From an uncultured Pseudomonadota bacterium (GTDB lineage Bacteria; Pseudomonadota; Alphaproteobacteria; RF32; CAG-239), in the NCBI GenBank assembly GCA_949295005.1, contig CASFJL010000020.1:1-49302 (forward strand): 49,302 bases of DNA, read 5' to 3'. Position 1 is the stretch's first letter; each line of letters begins with the position of its first letter. This document shows positions 7,485 through 15,528 of the stretch, piece after piece. Made by a program: the position numbers and the translations under genes. Under the pieces are notes generated by a model that saw only the letters and a program-made list of their open reading frames with translations, had not been told where the DNA came from and did not search any database.

Positions 7485-8129
7485 ATGACAATTAAATTTT
7501 GCGTTTGGGATGTGGGGCAAGTTATTTATCCATATACATTAAATTATTTGGATGAATGGGCTCTATCTAAAACCAAAGATAAAAAAAATTATATCTCTAA
7601 GGGAGGAATAAAAAAATTTGACTATACCCCCTATATGGCCGGCGAAGTTAATAATGAAGAATTTTGCAAGAAATTATGCGCCGAATATAACATTGCGTAT
7701 TTACCACAAACACCTCTTGAAATAAAAAGAGCTTTATATAAAGGCGTGGGAAATTATTTTGAAGAAACATTACAAACCATGCACTCTTTATCTGCTAAAG
7801 GAATTAAAAATTGCATTTTATCAAATGCTTTACCTATGCTTAAAGATACTGCTCCTCAAGAAGTGGAGCCTCAATATCGTTTTGCTTCTTTTGAGCTTAA
7901 ACTCTTAAAGCCTAATCCTGAAATTTATAAATCTGTGCGTCAATTGCTCGGTTGCCGCTTTGATGAAATGATATTTATTGATGATAAAGAAAAAAATGTG
8001 CTCTCTGCAAAATCTTTAGGGATTCACGGAATTGTTTTTGACAAAAGTACTATTCATCAAAATTGTCTGTCTATTGTTGACAAGCAAAAATCTCTTCCTT
8101 TTAATATCAAAAGTAATAAAGAGAGATAA
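7485..8129 (+). CDS. HAD-superfamily hydrolase
   Basis: The N-terminal WDVGQVIYP matches the HAD motif I variant D-h-G-x-V seen in YihX-like phosphatases (nucleophile Asp9). LSNA (motif II), KPNPEIY (motif III Lys) and IDDKEKNV (motif IV acidic pair) follow in order. The helical insert between motif I and II is the C1-type cap. Family members dephosphorylate sugar phosphates or nucleotides; the substrate is unknown. AGGTGG lies upstream of the ATG. It converges on the gene at 8143-9558. Confidence 0.85.
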   Translation: MTIKFCVWDVGQVIYPYTLNYLDEWALSKTKDKKNYISKGGIKKFDYTPYMAGEVNNEEFCKKLCAEYNIAYLPQTPLEIKRALYKGVGNYFEETLQTMHSLSAKGIKNCILSNALPMLKDTAPQEVEPQYRFASFELKLLKPNPEIYKSVRQLLGCRFDEMIFIDDKEKNVLSAKSLGIHGIVFDKSTIHQNCLSIVDKQKSLPFNIKSNKER

Positions 8130-8142
8130 AAGAGCATCAAAT

Positions 8143-9558
8143 TTAAAAACCTGACATTTCATAATCATAAAAAGACGCGTTTTGGTTTAAGGTATATATG
8201 CCTTGCGGGTTGTGGTGGTGATAATAGGTATATATAACATTACTTACTTTATCTTTTTGCCACGGATTAAAACTTTTTATAACCTGCGCTCTTAAATTAT
8301 GTGGAAAAACAAAGCGTAACGTGTTATCCAAATTCATGCTGAAATCATCTGCAAAACTTGGGGAAACTATAGCGTTTAAGATCAAAATGCCACCTTCTTT
8401 TAGGTTATATTTGGCGCGCATAAAATATTCTTTGGTGACCAAATCTTGCGGAATGTAATGTTTGGAAGAATATGTATCTAAAACAATTATATCATACTTG
8501 TCTTGACTTTCTTTCAAAAATTGGTTGGCATCTTGAACAACAAACTTTTTGTTCGGACTTAGTTTTTGCAATAAAAACTGCTCTTCGGTTATTTTTTTTA
8601 AATCTTTGTCAACATCTACATAAACATAATTGTTGTTTTTATCATCTAAACCAATTGTAAAACCGCCGGCTCCAATTATTAAAATATCTTTTTTACTTCC
8701 TGCCGGAATGGTTTTGATAAAATTATCATTAATAAAATTTATATAAGCAAAATTAAGTTCATGTTCTTGCGAAATTTTTGATGACATGGATCTATTGATT
8801 GCCATGATTCTTGATTTGCCGTCATCTTCTGAAAAAATACTAATTGTAGACACGGCATTATTTTCAATAATATTATATACATCTCTTAACAATTTATCTC
8901 GATTAAATAAAAACGCAGCTAATATTATTATGACAACCGTCATATAATTATATTGACTTCTTTTAGAGAACAACATTGCTCCTACAAGGCAAATCATAAC
9001 TAAAATTAAAATACTGTAATTTACCCCTATAAACGGCATTGTCACCAAAGATGTAAACAATGAGCCAAGAACCGAACCTAAAGTATCCACCGCCATAATT
9101 TTGCCGGTATAATTGCGGTCTTTGTAATGCAAATAACGACTTACCATAGCCGTTATTTTTCCAAACAAATATGGACCGTATGACAAAAAAATCAAAGAAT
9201 AAATTGCCGTTTGTATTATATTTGAGCTTATACCGCAAATATTAAAAAGGCTAAAATAAACATCCATTAAAATATAAGATGCGGACAAAATTGCTATTAG
9301 TGATATTGCAAAAAAGCCTGTTTGAGACTGGCGGCGGATGCTTTTTTGAGTGCTTGAGACTTTTGAACCATTGTAATAGCCCAAAGACATAAATGCCAAA
9401 AAACTCCCCATTATTATAGACACGGTTATTGTGGTTGTGCCAACAAAACTGCTTAATTGTCTTAAAACAATTAGCTCTAAAGACATGCTGGCATATCCTC
9501 CAATGAATATTGCCGCAAGGAGTCTTATAATTGTCTGGGTATTGAGTTTTTTTTGCAT
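8143..9558 (-). CDS. Spermidine synthase-like protein with N-terminal membrane domain
   Basis: The first ~220 residues hold about six or seven transmembrane helices (GGYASMSLELIVLRQL... onwards). The C-terminal ~230 residues have the Rossmann fold of polyamine aminopropyltransferases: ILIIGAGGFTIGLDD as the nucleotide loop, YVDVDKDL, QDANQFL and IIVLDTYSS. Such membrane-fused versions are known in several bacteria. Whether this one makes polyamines is unclear, because the usual catalytic GGGDG is GAGGF here and the substrate-binding Asp cannot be confirmed by eye. No strong ribosome-binding site precedes the ATG. Confidence 0.75.
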   Translation of the reverse strand: MQKKLNTQTIIRLLAAIFIGGYASMSLELIVLRQLSSFVGTTTITVSIIMGSFLAFMSLGYYNGSKVSSTQKSIRRQSQTGFFAISLIAILSASYILMDVYFSLFNICGISSNIIQTAIYSLIFLSYGPYLFGKITAMVSRYLHYKDRNYTGKIMAVDTLGSVLGSLFTSLVTMPFIGVNYSILILVMICLVGAMLFSKRSQYNYMTVVIIILAAFLFNRDKLLRDVYNIIENNAVSTISIFSEDDGKSRIMAINRSMSSKISQEHELNFAYINFINDNFIKTIPAGSKKDILIIGAGGFTIGLDDKNNNYVYVDVDKDLKKITEEQFLLQKLSPNKKFVVQDANQFLKESQDKYDIIVLDTYSSKHYIPQDLVTKEYFMRAKYNLKEGGILILNAIVSPSFADDFSMNLDNTLRFVFPHNLRAQVIKSFNPWQKDKVSNVIYTYYHHHNPQGIYTLNQNASFYDYEMSGF

Positions 9559-9582
9559 TTATTTTTATTCAAAATTTGTTTT

Positions 9583-9882
9583 TTATTTCAAACCTTGTAA
9601 GCTATTTAAAATTCCAGATGTAATGCTTTGTGCTTCAGAATCAATTCCGGCTGCTTCTAATGCCATTTTTTTCAAACAAGTATTGACAATTTCTTCTTTT
9701 GTGGCACTCATATCTTGCGCAAATAAGGTCCCATTTTTTAATTTAGTTTGAGCTTCTGTTAGGGCGCAAGCTCTGAATTTTTCTTGTGCAGAAGCATTTG
9801 CACTCACATTCATATATTGGTCTAAATGAGAACAACCATTTAATACAAACAAACAGCATAATGTTAAATAAAATTTTTTCAT
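9583..9882 (-). CDS. Small hypothetical lipoprotein, 99 aa
   Basis: A short signal peptide ends in the lipobox VLNGC (Cys17), so it should be lipid-anchored. The mature 83 residues are Ala-rich and helical, with two more Cys (RACALTEA and VNTCLKKM) that could form a disulfide. Function unknown. AAGGA lies upstream of the ATG. The membrane-fused spermidine-synthase-like gene follows after 24 bp on the same strand and may be co-transcribed. Confidence 0.75.
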   Translation of the reverse strand: MKKFYLTLCCLFVLNGCSHLDQYMNVSANASAQEKFRACALTEAQTKLKNGTLFAQDMSATKEEIVNTCLKKMALEAAGIDSEAQSITSGILNSLQGLK

Positions 9883-9962
9883 TTTCTATCCTTTCAATGT
9901 TAATTTTTATTTATTTTAATCTGAAGTGTTTAACTTTTTCTTATTAAAAATTTTTTATCAAA

Positions 9963-9996
9963 AAAAGCGTTGGAAATAAATTTTTCCAACGCTTTT
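9963..9996 (-). terminator. Strong Rho-independent terminator
   Basis: A perfect 14-bp stem (9963-9976 with 9983-9996) with a 6-nt loop and A/T tracts on both sides. It ends the minus-strand gene at 10004-10306 and could also work on the + strand. Confidence 0.88.
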
Positions 9997-10003
9997 TATT
10001 TGC

Positions 10004-10306
10004 TTATTTTTTTGAAGATGAATTTATTGATAACATAAATGCCATCAAAAGCAATATTATCAAGCATAGCGGCCACATTTTGTATATGTTATCTATGCTT
10101 AAGGTCAAAACAAGCGCCAAGATGATAATAAAAAAAACAATAACAAAATAAAGCAAAGTCTTCTTCATTAATGAACTTCTTTTCTTTTCATCTTGAAGCT
10201 TTTTGATTTTGCAAATTTTTTTCAAAGTCCACAAGCACCACAAAGACGCAATTCCTAAATAACAAACAGTAATCAGGCGCCAATTTTCTAATATAAAATT
10301 TTTCAT
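10004..10306 (-). CDS. Small hypothetical integral membrane protein, 100 aa
   Basis: Three predicted transmembrane helices: residues ~9-27, ~50-70 and ~77-93. A basic Lys/Arg-rich loop lies between the first two (KKICKIKKLQDEKKRSS), pointing to a cytoplasmic loop by the positive-inside rule. No family recognised. It has its own terminator immediately downstream. Confidence 0.6.
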   Translation of the reverse strand: MKNFILENWRLITVCYLGIASLWCLWTLKKICKIKKLQDEKKRSSLMKKTLLYFVIVFFIIILALVLTLSIDNIYKMWPLCLIILLLMAFMLSINSSSKK

Positions 10307-10418
10307 AATAATTAAATTTTAGTTTGACATAATTTTTATCTTATTGTTAATAAAAATATTATATACCTATAAAAAATCAAGAAAATTTTAATGCGTGTTT
10401 ATGTTTGTTGAGGTTGAA

Positions 10419-10568
10419 ATGGCTGACAATACAAAAAAAGAAAACAAGAAACGTTCTGAAATCAGGTTTGAGCGCGAAGCCAAAGCCCTGCAAAAAAATT
10501 TGGAAAAAAGAAAAAAGCAACAAAAAGCTCGAGAAGAGTTAAAATGTAATAAAGCTAACAATGCTTAA
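10419..10568 (+). CDS. Small basic protein, 49 aa, alphaproteobacterial type
   Basis: A short reading frame starting at ATG 10419 with GAGG 5 nt upstream. It encodes a highly charged helix rich in Lys, Arg, Glu and Gln (ALQKNLEKRKKQQKAREEL). This resembles the conserved small alphaproteobacterial proteins with a LRENLKRRKAQARAR-like core. Function unknown. Its stop codon overlaps the stop of the convergent comF gene by 4 bp. Confidence 0.6.
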   Translation: MADNTKKENKKRSEIRFEREAKALQKNLEKRKKQQKAREELKCNKANNA

Positions 10569-11284
10569 ACCACACGGGCTACCGTTAAAGCATCTATGGA
10601 TTTTACACCTGCTTTTTTTAATGCTTTGGCACATTCTTTTAAGGTTGAGCCTGTGGTCATTACATCATCAATCAAAACAACCCTTTTACCCTTTAATTTT
10701 TCCGGATGTTTTACCATAAACGCATCTTTTATATTTTTGACACGCTCTTTGCCTGAAAATTGAACTTGAGGTTTGGTTCTTTTATGTTTGATTAATGAAG
10801 CTATATCTACCTCTTTTTTAATCAGTTTATTTAATTCTAAGCTCAATAACGCAGATTGATTATATTTTCTTTTTAACAAACGACTATAATGCAACGGAAC
10901 GGGAATTATAACATCAACCCCTTTTTGCCAAATATCTTTTCCGGCTAAATGAAGCCACTTTGCCATAATTTTTGCATTTTCCGTCTTGTCCAAAAATTTT
11001 AAGGCAATAATTAATTCTTTTGAAACATCATCATAAATTAAGGCTGAACGCTTTATTCTGAACAGATTGTCTTTTTCTTTTATGCATTTGCCGCATAATA
11101 AAGCCTTGTGCGTGTTTTTTTCTGCAAACGGCGCACCGCATTTTTGACAATATGGCGCAGATATAAAGTTTAAGTGATTAAAACATTCTGCGCACAAACC
11201 ATCTTCATCTCCCAAAATTGCACCACATTTAAAGCATCGGGGCGGAAGAAATAATTTTATTATCTGTTGCAAAAATTGTTTCAT
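10565..11284 (-). CDS. comF: ComF family phosphoribosyltransferase-like protein
   Basis: Two N-terminal CXXC zinc ribbons (CFKCGAI...CAEC; CQKCGAP...CGKC) precede a phosphoribosyltransferase domain with the PRPP loop VVLIDDVMTTGSTLKE near residue 200. ComF proteins take part in DNA uptake or recombination in competent bacteria; many alphaproteobacteria keep the gene without other competence genes. The ATG overlaps the stop of the sucD-like gene by 4 bp, so translation is probably coupled. Confidence 0.9.
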   Translation of the reverse strand: MKQFLQQIIKLFLPPRCFKCGAILGDEDGLCAECFNHLNFISAPYCQKCGAPFAEKNTHKALLCGKCIKEKDNLFRIKRSALIYDDVSKELIIALKFLDKTENAKIMAKWLHLAGKDIWQKGVDVIIPVPLHYSRLLKRKYNQSALLSLELNKLIKKEVDIASLIKHKRTKPQVQFSGKERVKNIKDAFMVKHPEKLKGKRVVLIDDVMTTGSTLKECAKALKKAGVKSIDALTVARVV

Positions 11285-12162
11285 GAATTTGGAAATATTT
11301 TTAACAATTCTTGATGAATTTCATTAATGCTGTTTACAACCGTTATGCCGGCTTTGGCAAACGCATCTTTTTTATCTTGTGCCGAAATTGGCCCTTGTGT
11401 AATAACATCTCCGGCATAACCCATTTTGTGACCAAAAGGCAAAGCATCTCCGGCAACATAGGCAATGATTGGTTTTTTGTAATTTTGTTGTTTATAATAT
11501 TCAGCGGCGTCTTCTTCAAATGTTCCGCCTAATCTGCCCAAAAGAACAATTGCCTTGGTTTCTTCATCTTTTTGAAAATCTTCTATCACGTCTATAAAAT
11601 CTATACCTATCATCATATCATCGCCCAAACCAATTACCGTGCTTTGTCCTAAATTATTGGCGCGGTTGGTCTCAATCACAGCCTCATAGGTCAAGGTAGA
11701 TGAGCGAGAGACAATGCCTATTTTGCCTTTGTGATGAATATTTTCCGGAAAAATTCCAAGTCTTGCCTCTGATGGAGTGATAATTCCCGGTGTATTTGGA
11801 CCGATTAACTTGGTTTTGCTGCCTTTTAACATGGCTTTTATTTCCAGCATATCTTTTAAGGGAACTCCTGCCGTGATGCAAACTATCAAATCTAATTCTG
11901 CCTCTATAGCCTCTTTCATTGCACTTTTTACGGCCGGCGCCGGAACAAACATCACGCTGGCGTTGGCTGCTGTTTCTTTAACCGCTTCTTGCACTGTGTT
12001 AAAAACAGGAACACCCAAATGCATCTCTCCGCCCTTATCCGGTGTGACACCACTAACAACATGCGTGCCGTAATCCAATGAGCGTTTGATATGGAATGTG
12101 GCTTGAGTACCGGTTATGCCTTGACAAACTACTCGAGTATTTTTATTGACCAATATTGACAT
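11281..12162 (-). CDS. sucD: Succinyl-CoA ligase alpha subunit-like protein lacking the phosphohistidine
   Basis: The full length (293 aa) aligns with SucD, which carries a phosphohistidine during succinyl-CoA plus NDP/Pi interconversion. The CoA-binding fold and NKNTRVVCQGITGTQATFH are intact. Active-site positions are changed: the E. coli GHAG phosphohistidine (His246) is Tyr249 here (codon TAT at 11419-11421), the Glu208 that contacts it is Arg210, and the Cys of NCPG is Thr124. SRSGT is SRSST and the GGKGT loop is lost. The reading frame is otherwise intact and conserved. It may be a divergent paralogue with a different or lost reaction. It overlaps sucC by 1 bp and comF by 4 bp. Confidence 0.85.
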   Translation of the reverse strand: MSILVNKNTRVVCQGITGTQATFHIKRSLDYGTHVVSGVTPDKGGEMHLGVPVFNTVQEAVKETAANASVMFVPAPAVKSAMKEAIEAELDLIVCITAGVPLKDMLEIKAMLKGSKTKLIGPNTPGIITPSEARLGIFPENIHHKGKIGIVSRSSTLTYEAVIETNRANNLGQSTVIGLGDDMMIGIDFIDVIEDFQKDEETKAIVLLGRLGGTFEEDAAEYYKQQNYKKPIIAYVAGDALPFGHKMGYAGDVITQGPISAQDKKDAFAKAGITVVNSINEIHQELLKIFPNS

Positions 12163-13364
12163 TAATCACTCTCCTCTATGGCTTGAATTACGGCATCTGC
12201 AGCCTCTGTCATTGAATCTGTTATAATAACAGGTAATTTTGAGTGTTTTAATATTTCTTTGGCCTCATCACGATTTGTTCCCTCAAATCGAACGACCAAA
12301 GGCACGTTTAAGCCAACCTCGGATGCGGCGGCAATAATACCTTCCGCAATTAAATTACAGCGCAAAAATCCACCTAAAATATTAATTAAAATCCCTTCAA
12401 CCTTTGGGTTGGTCATAATGATTTTTATGCCTGAGGCAATTTTGTCTTTATCAACACCACCTTTTACATTCAAATAACAAGCAGCGGCATAACCTTTATC
12501 TTCCAACTCATCCATAACAGCCATGGCCAAACCATCACCGTTGACAATGCACCCGATGTTGCCCTCAAACTCACAATAAGTGAATTTATATTTTGCGGCT
12601 TGCAGCTCTCTTTCATCTGTTTCACAATCATCTTGCAACAAAGCAATATCTTTGTGACGATACAGAGCGTTTTCATCAAAAGAAATTTTGGCATCTAATG
12701 CCACCAGCTGACCGTTGCGCATAACGCCGACAGGATTAATTTCTATCATACTGGCATCACATTCCAAAAAGGTTTTTTGCATGCCGTTTATCAATCTTTT
12801 TAAGCTGCGGGCACTTCTTGAGGTTAAATTCAAAAATTCTAACGCTTCACGTATTTTCTCAGCACTTATGGATTTTTCCAAACCCAGAGGAATTTTTAAT
12901 ATTCTTTCCGGATGATGTAAAACAACCTCATTAATGTCACTTTCTGCCGTCTCAACCAACAACAAGGTTAAAGTTGCAGACATTCGGTCTATAACCATTC
13001 CGGTATAAAAAACTTTTTTTACTTTGGTAAAGGCTTCAACATAAATTCTTGAAACATATTTCCCTTTTTCTCCGGTTTGCGGGGTGACAAGAGTTGAACC
13101 CAACATTTGTTCGGCATTTTTTATAATATCTCTACGGCTTTTAATTTGTCTGACACCGCCTTTTTTTCCGGCTTTGGCTTCCAAAAAATATCCATGCGCT
13201 CTGGCTCCGGATTGAATCTGGGCTTTGAGCATCCACGGCCCTCTTAAAGAAACCGAGGTTGCCACTTTTTTGGCCTCATTCGGAGTATAGGCAATTTTCC
13301 CCTTAGGGATGGAAATTCCATATTTGCTTAATATTTTTTTTGCCTGATACTCATGAATGTTCAT
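12162..13364 (-). CDS. sucC: Succinyl-CoA ligase beta subunit-like protein (ATP-grasp)
   Basis: The 400-aa protein starts MNIHEYQAKK like SucC and keeps IEINP and LDAK (Mg-nucleotide ligands), GNIGCIVNG and GGFLRCNLIAEGII. The Gly-rich ATP-grasp loop (GGRGKG in active enzymes) reads GARAHG at residues 53-58, and the Glu of E. coli AKELY is Val here (KKVFY). The alphaproteobacterial loop insertion before KKGGV is present. Together with its partner this suggests a diverged pair. It begins 10 bp after the sufE stop, at the end of the suf operon, so it may share the transcript. Confidence 0.85.
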   Translation of the reverse strand: MNIHEYQAKKILSKYGISIPKGKIAYTPNEAKKVATSVSLRGPWMLKAQIQSGARAHGYFLEAKAGKKGGVRQIKSRRDIIKNAEQMLGSTLVTPQTGEKGKYVSRIYVEAFTKVKKVFYTGMVIDRMSATLTLLLVETAESDINEVVLHHPERILKIPLGLEKSISAEKIREALEFLNLTSRSARSLKRLINGMQKTFLECDASMIEINPVGVMRNGQLVALDAKISFDENALYRHKDIALLQDDCETDERELQAAKYKFTYCEFEGNIGCIVNGDGLAMAVMDELEDKGYAAACYLNVKGGVDKDKIASGIKIIMTNPKVEGILINILGGFLRCNLIAEGIIAAASEVGLNVPLVVRFEGTNRDEAKEILKHSKLPVIITDSMTEAADAVIQAIEESD

Positions 13365-13374
13365 TTGTCTTTCC

Positions 13375-13773
13375 TTAAAGGATATTTGCGTAATATAAGA
13401 TTTTTTCCGTCATAGAAGATAATCCGTTTCTACGACTGGGGCTTAGGTGTTCATTTAAGCCCAAACGCGTGAAAATATTATTAATATCTACATTTTTTAT
13501 TTCTTCGGCAGTCAAGCCGTTAAAAATGGTCAAAACAATATAAATAATCCCTTTGACAATGGCGGCATCGCTATCACCTACAAAATAAAACTTATTATCT
13601 TCTTTTTTCGGCACAAGCCATACCTGAGATTGGCAACCTCTAACCTTCCAATCTTCGGTATAATATTTTTCAGGCATGTGTTCTAACTTTGCGCCTAAGT
13701 CTATCAAATAGCGATATTTATCTTCCCAATCTTCTAAAAGCTCAAAGTTTTCAATTAAATCTTCTATTGTCAT
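13375..13773 (-). CDS. sufE: SufE, cysteine desulfurase sulfur acceptor
   Basis: SufE takes the persulfide from SufS and passes it to SufBCD. The signature VRGCQSQVW holds the acceptor Cys at residue 47, and the preceding WEDKYRYLIDLG matches the family. The start at ATG 13773 was chosen; the TTG at 13782 would add three residues, and neither has a strong ribosome-binding site. It lies 69 bp after sufT, in the same direction as the whole suf operon. Confidence 0.92.
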   Translation of the reverse strand: MTIEDLIENFELLEDWEDKYRYLIDLGAKLEHMPEKYYTEDWKVRGCQSQVWLVPKKEDNKFYFVGDSDAAIVKGIIYIVLTIFNGLTAEEIKNVDINNIFTRLGLNEHLSPSRRNGLSSMTEKILYYANIL

Positions 13774-13842
13774 CTCTGCCAAACCTTAAATTTTATTGCT
13801 TAAAATTTGTAACATCATTTTAAGCCGCTGTCCAACTTTTAT

Positions 13843-14289
13843 TTAAAAAAGCTCCATCATCATTTTGGCTTCTTCTGACATTCTTTCCGGTGTCCATGCT
13901 GGCTCCCAAACAATTTTGACCTCTACGTTACCTGTGCCTTCAACCAGCGCAACGGCATCGGCGGCTTGTTGCGGCAAAACACCTGCCACGGGACAAGTCG
14001 GTGCGGTGACGGTCATGTCAATAAAAACATCACCGTTATCTCTGACATCTATGTTATAAATCAAGCCCATGTCATAGACATTGATATTAATCTCGGGGTC
14101 GGCAACGGTTTTCAAAGCCTCGATAATATCTTCTTTGGTCGCCGTTTTTTCTTCAGCCGGTTTATCTTGTCCTGCCTTGGCGACATAGTTTTGCAAAGCC
14201 TCACCCATCGGTGTTTCTTCCGCTAAGCCCATGGCGGTTAACAGTTGGCTTTCATTCTCATCTAAAATATTTTCGTTATCAGAACTCAT
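13843..14289 (-). CDS. sufT: SufT-like Fe-S assembly protein (MIP18/DUF59 domain)
   Basis: The C-terminal ~100 residues form a DUF59 domain: DIIEALKTVADPEININVYDMGLI in pieces, and TVTAPTCPVAG with the conserved Cys. SufT helps mature Fe-S proteins. The N-terminal ~45 residues are a variable acidic extension. ATG 14289 has AAGAG 9 nt upstream; the ATG at 14298 is also possible and would add three residues. It follows sufS after 12 bp. Confidence 0.85.
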   Translation of the reverse strand: MSSDNENILDENESQLLTAMGLAEETPMGEALQNYVAKAGQDKPAEEKTATKEDIIEALKTVADPEININVYDMGLIYNIDVRDNGDVFIDMTVTAPTCPVAGVLPQQAADAVALVEGTGNVEVKIVWEPAWTPERMSEEAKMMMELF

Positions 14290-14301
14290 ATTCTTCATCT
14301 C

Positions 14302-15516
14302 TTAAAAAAAGGTTTTGGCTTTTTCTATGGCTTTGACCAATCTATCAATATCTTCTTTGGTGTTATACAAGCCCAAAGTGGCTCTGGCAACCGACTCATA
14401 TCCCATGCGGTGCACCAGAGGTTCGGCGCAATGATGTCCGATGCGCAAAGCTACACCTTCTTTATCTAAAATAAAAGCCATATCTTGCGGATGCACAGAC
14501 TTTAAGACAAAAGAGAAAACGCCGCCCTTATCTTTGGCCGTGCCGATTTGCACCAAGTCTTCAATCTCTGACAATTTTTCTGTTGCATACTTAGTCAACT
14601 CTTTTTCATGCGCGGTGATATTATCCATCCCCAAGTTCATCATAAAATTCAGCGCCTCACCCAGCCCGATTGCCTGAACGATTGCCGGTGTGCCGGCTTC
14701 AAAACGTGCCGGAGGTTCGGCAAAGGTGGTCTTTTCATAGCTCACATGATCGACCATATCGCCCCCGCATTGATAAGGCGGCATTTTTTCCAAAATATCA
14801 TATTTGCCATATAAAACGCCGATACCGCTCGGGCCATAGGTCTTGTGTCCGGAAAAAGCCAAAAAATCGCAATCCATATCTTGCACATCAATTTGATGAT
14901 GAACGGCAAACTGGCAAGCATCGGTCAAAAATAAAGCGCCGACGTTATGGGCGGCTTGTGCCATTTTTTTAATTGGGAAAATCGTGCCCAAAACATTGGA
15001 CATGGCGGTTACGGCAACGAGTTTGGTTTTCTCTCTCAACAATTTGGCAAACTCATCCCAAATAAAACTCCCGTCATCGGCAATTTTGAAAATTTTTAAG
15101 GTGCAGCCGGTTTCATCTCTGACTTGCTGCCACGGAATCAAATTGGCGTGATGTTCGGCCTCAGAAATCAAAATTTCATCGCCTTTTTTCAAAAATTTTC
15201 TGCCCCAAGCGGCGGCGACTAAATTGATGCTTTCTGTGGCATTTCTCGTAAATACAATTTCTTTATCACTTTTGGTATTGATGAACTTTTGCACGATTTT
15301 TCTTGCTTTTTCATATTCTAACGTGATTTCTTCCGACAAGAGATAAGAGCCGCGGTGCACATTGGCATAATCTTCGCTATAAACCTTCAGCATTTTATCA
15401 ATCACGCATTGAGGCTTTTGTGCGGAAGCGCCGGTATCTAAAAACGTGTTGGGCTTGCCGTTAATTAATCTACCCAAGACCGGAAATTGTTTTCTTATCT
15501 CATAAACATCAAACAT
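14302..15516 (-). CDS. sufS: SufS cysteine desulfurase
   Basis: A PLP enzyme that removes sulfur from cysteine to make a protein persulfide. SGHK gives the PLP-binding Lys225, TDACQ the Asp that contacts PLP, and RIGHHCAEP the catalytic Cys363, both spaced as in E. coli SufS. The total of 404 aa is normal for group II desulfurases. It starts 12 bp after sufD. No adjacent iscS, iscU or iscR is present, so Suf may be the main Fe-S system in this region. Confidence 0.95.
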   Translation of the reverse strand: MFDVYEIRKQFPVLGRLINGKPNTFLDTGASAQKPQCVIDKMLKVYSEDYANVHRGSYLLSEEITLEYEKARKIVQKFINTKSDKEIVFTRNATESINLVAAAWGRKFLKKGDEILISEAEHHANLIPWQQVRDETGCTLKIFKIADDGSFIWDEFAKLLREKTKLVAVTAMSNVLGTIFPIKKMAQAAHNVGALFLTDACQFAVHHQIDVQDMDCDFLAFSGHKTYGPSGIGVLYGKYDILEKMPPYQCGGDMVDHVSYEKTTFAEPPARFEAGTPAIVQAIGLGEALNFMMNLGMDNITAHEKELTKYATEKLSEIEDLVQIGTAKDKGGVFSFVLKSVHPQDMAFILDKEGVALRIGHHCAEPLVHRMGYESVARATLGLYNTKEDIDRLVKAIEKAKTFF

Positions 15517-15528
15517 CAGATTTGTCCT

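Noticed and set aside
14608-14972. Several + strand open frames over the suf genes
   Set aside because: They are antisense shadows of strongly conserved suf coding sequence.
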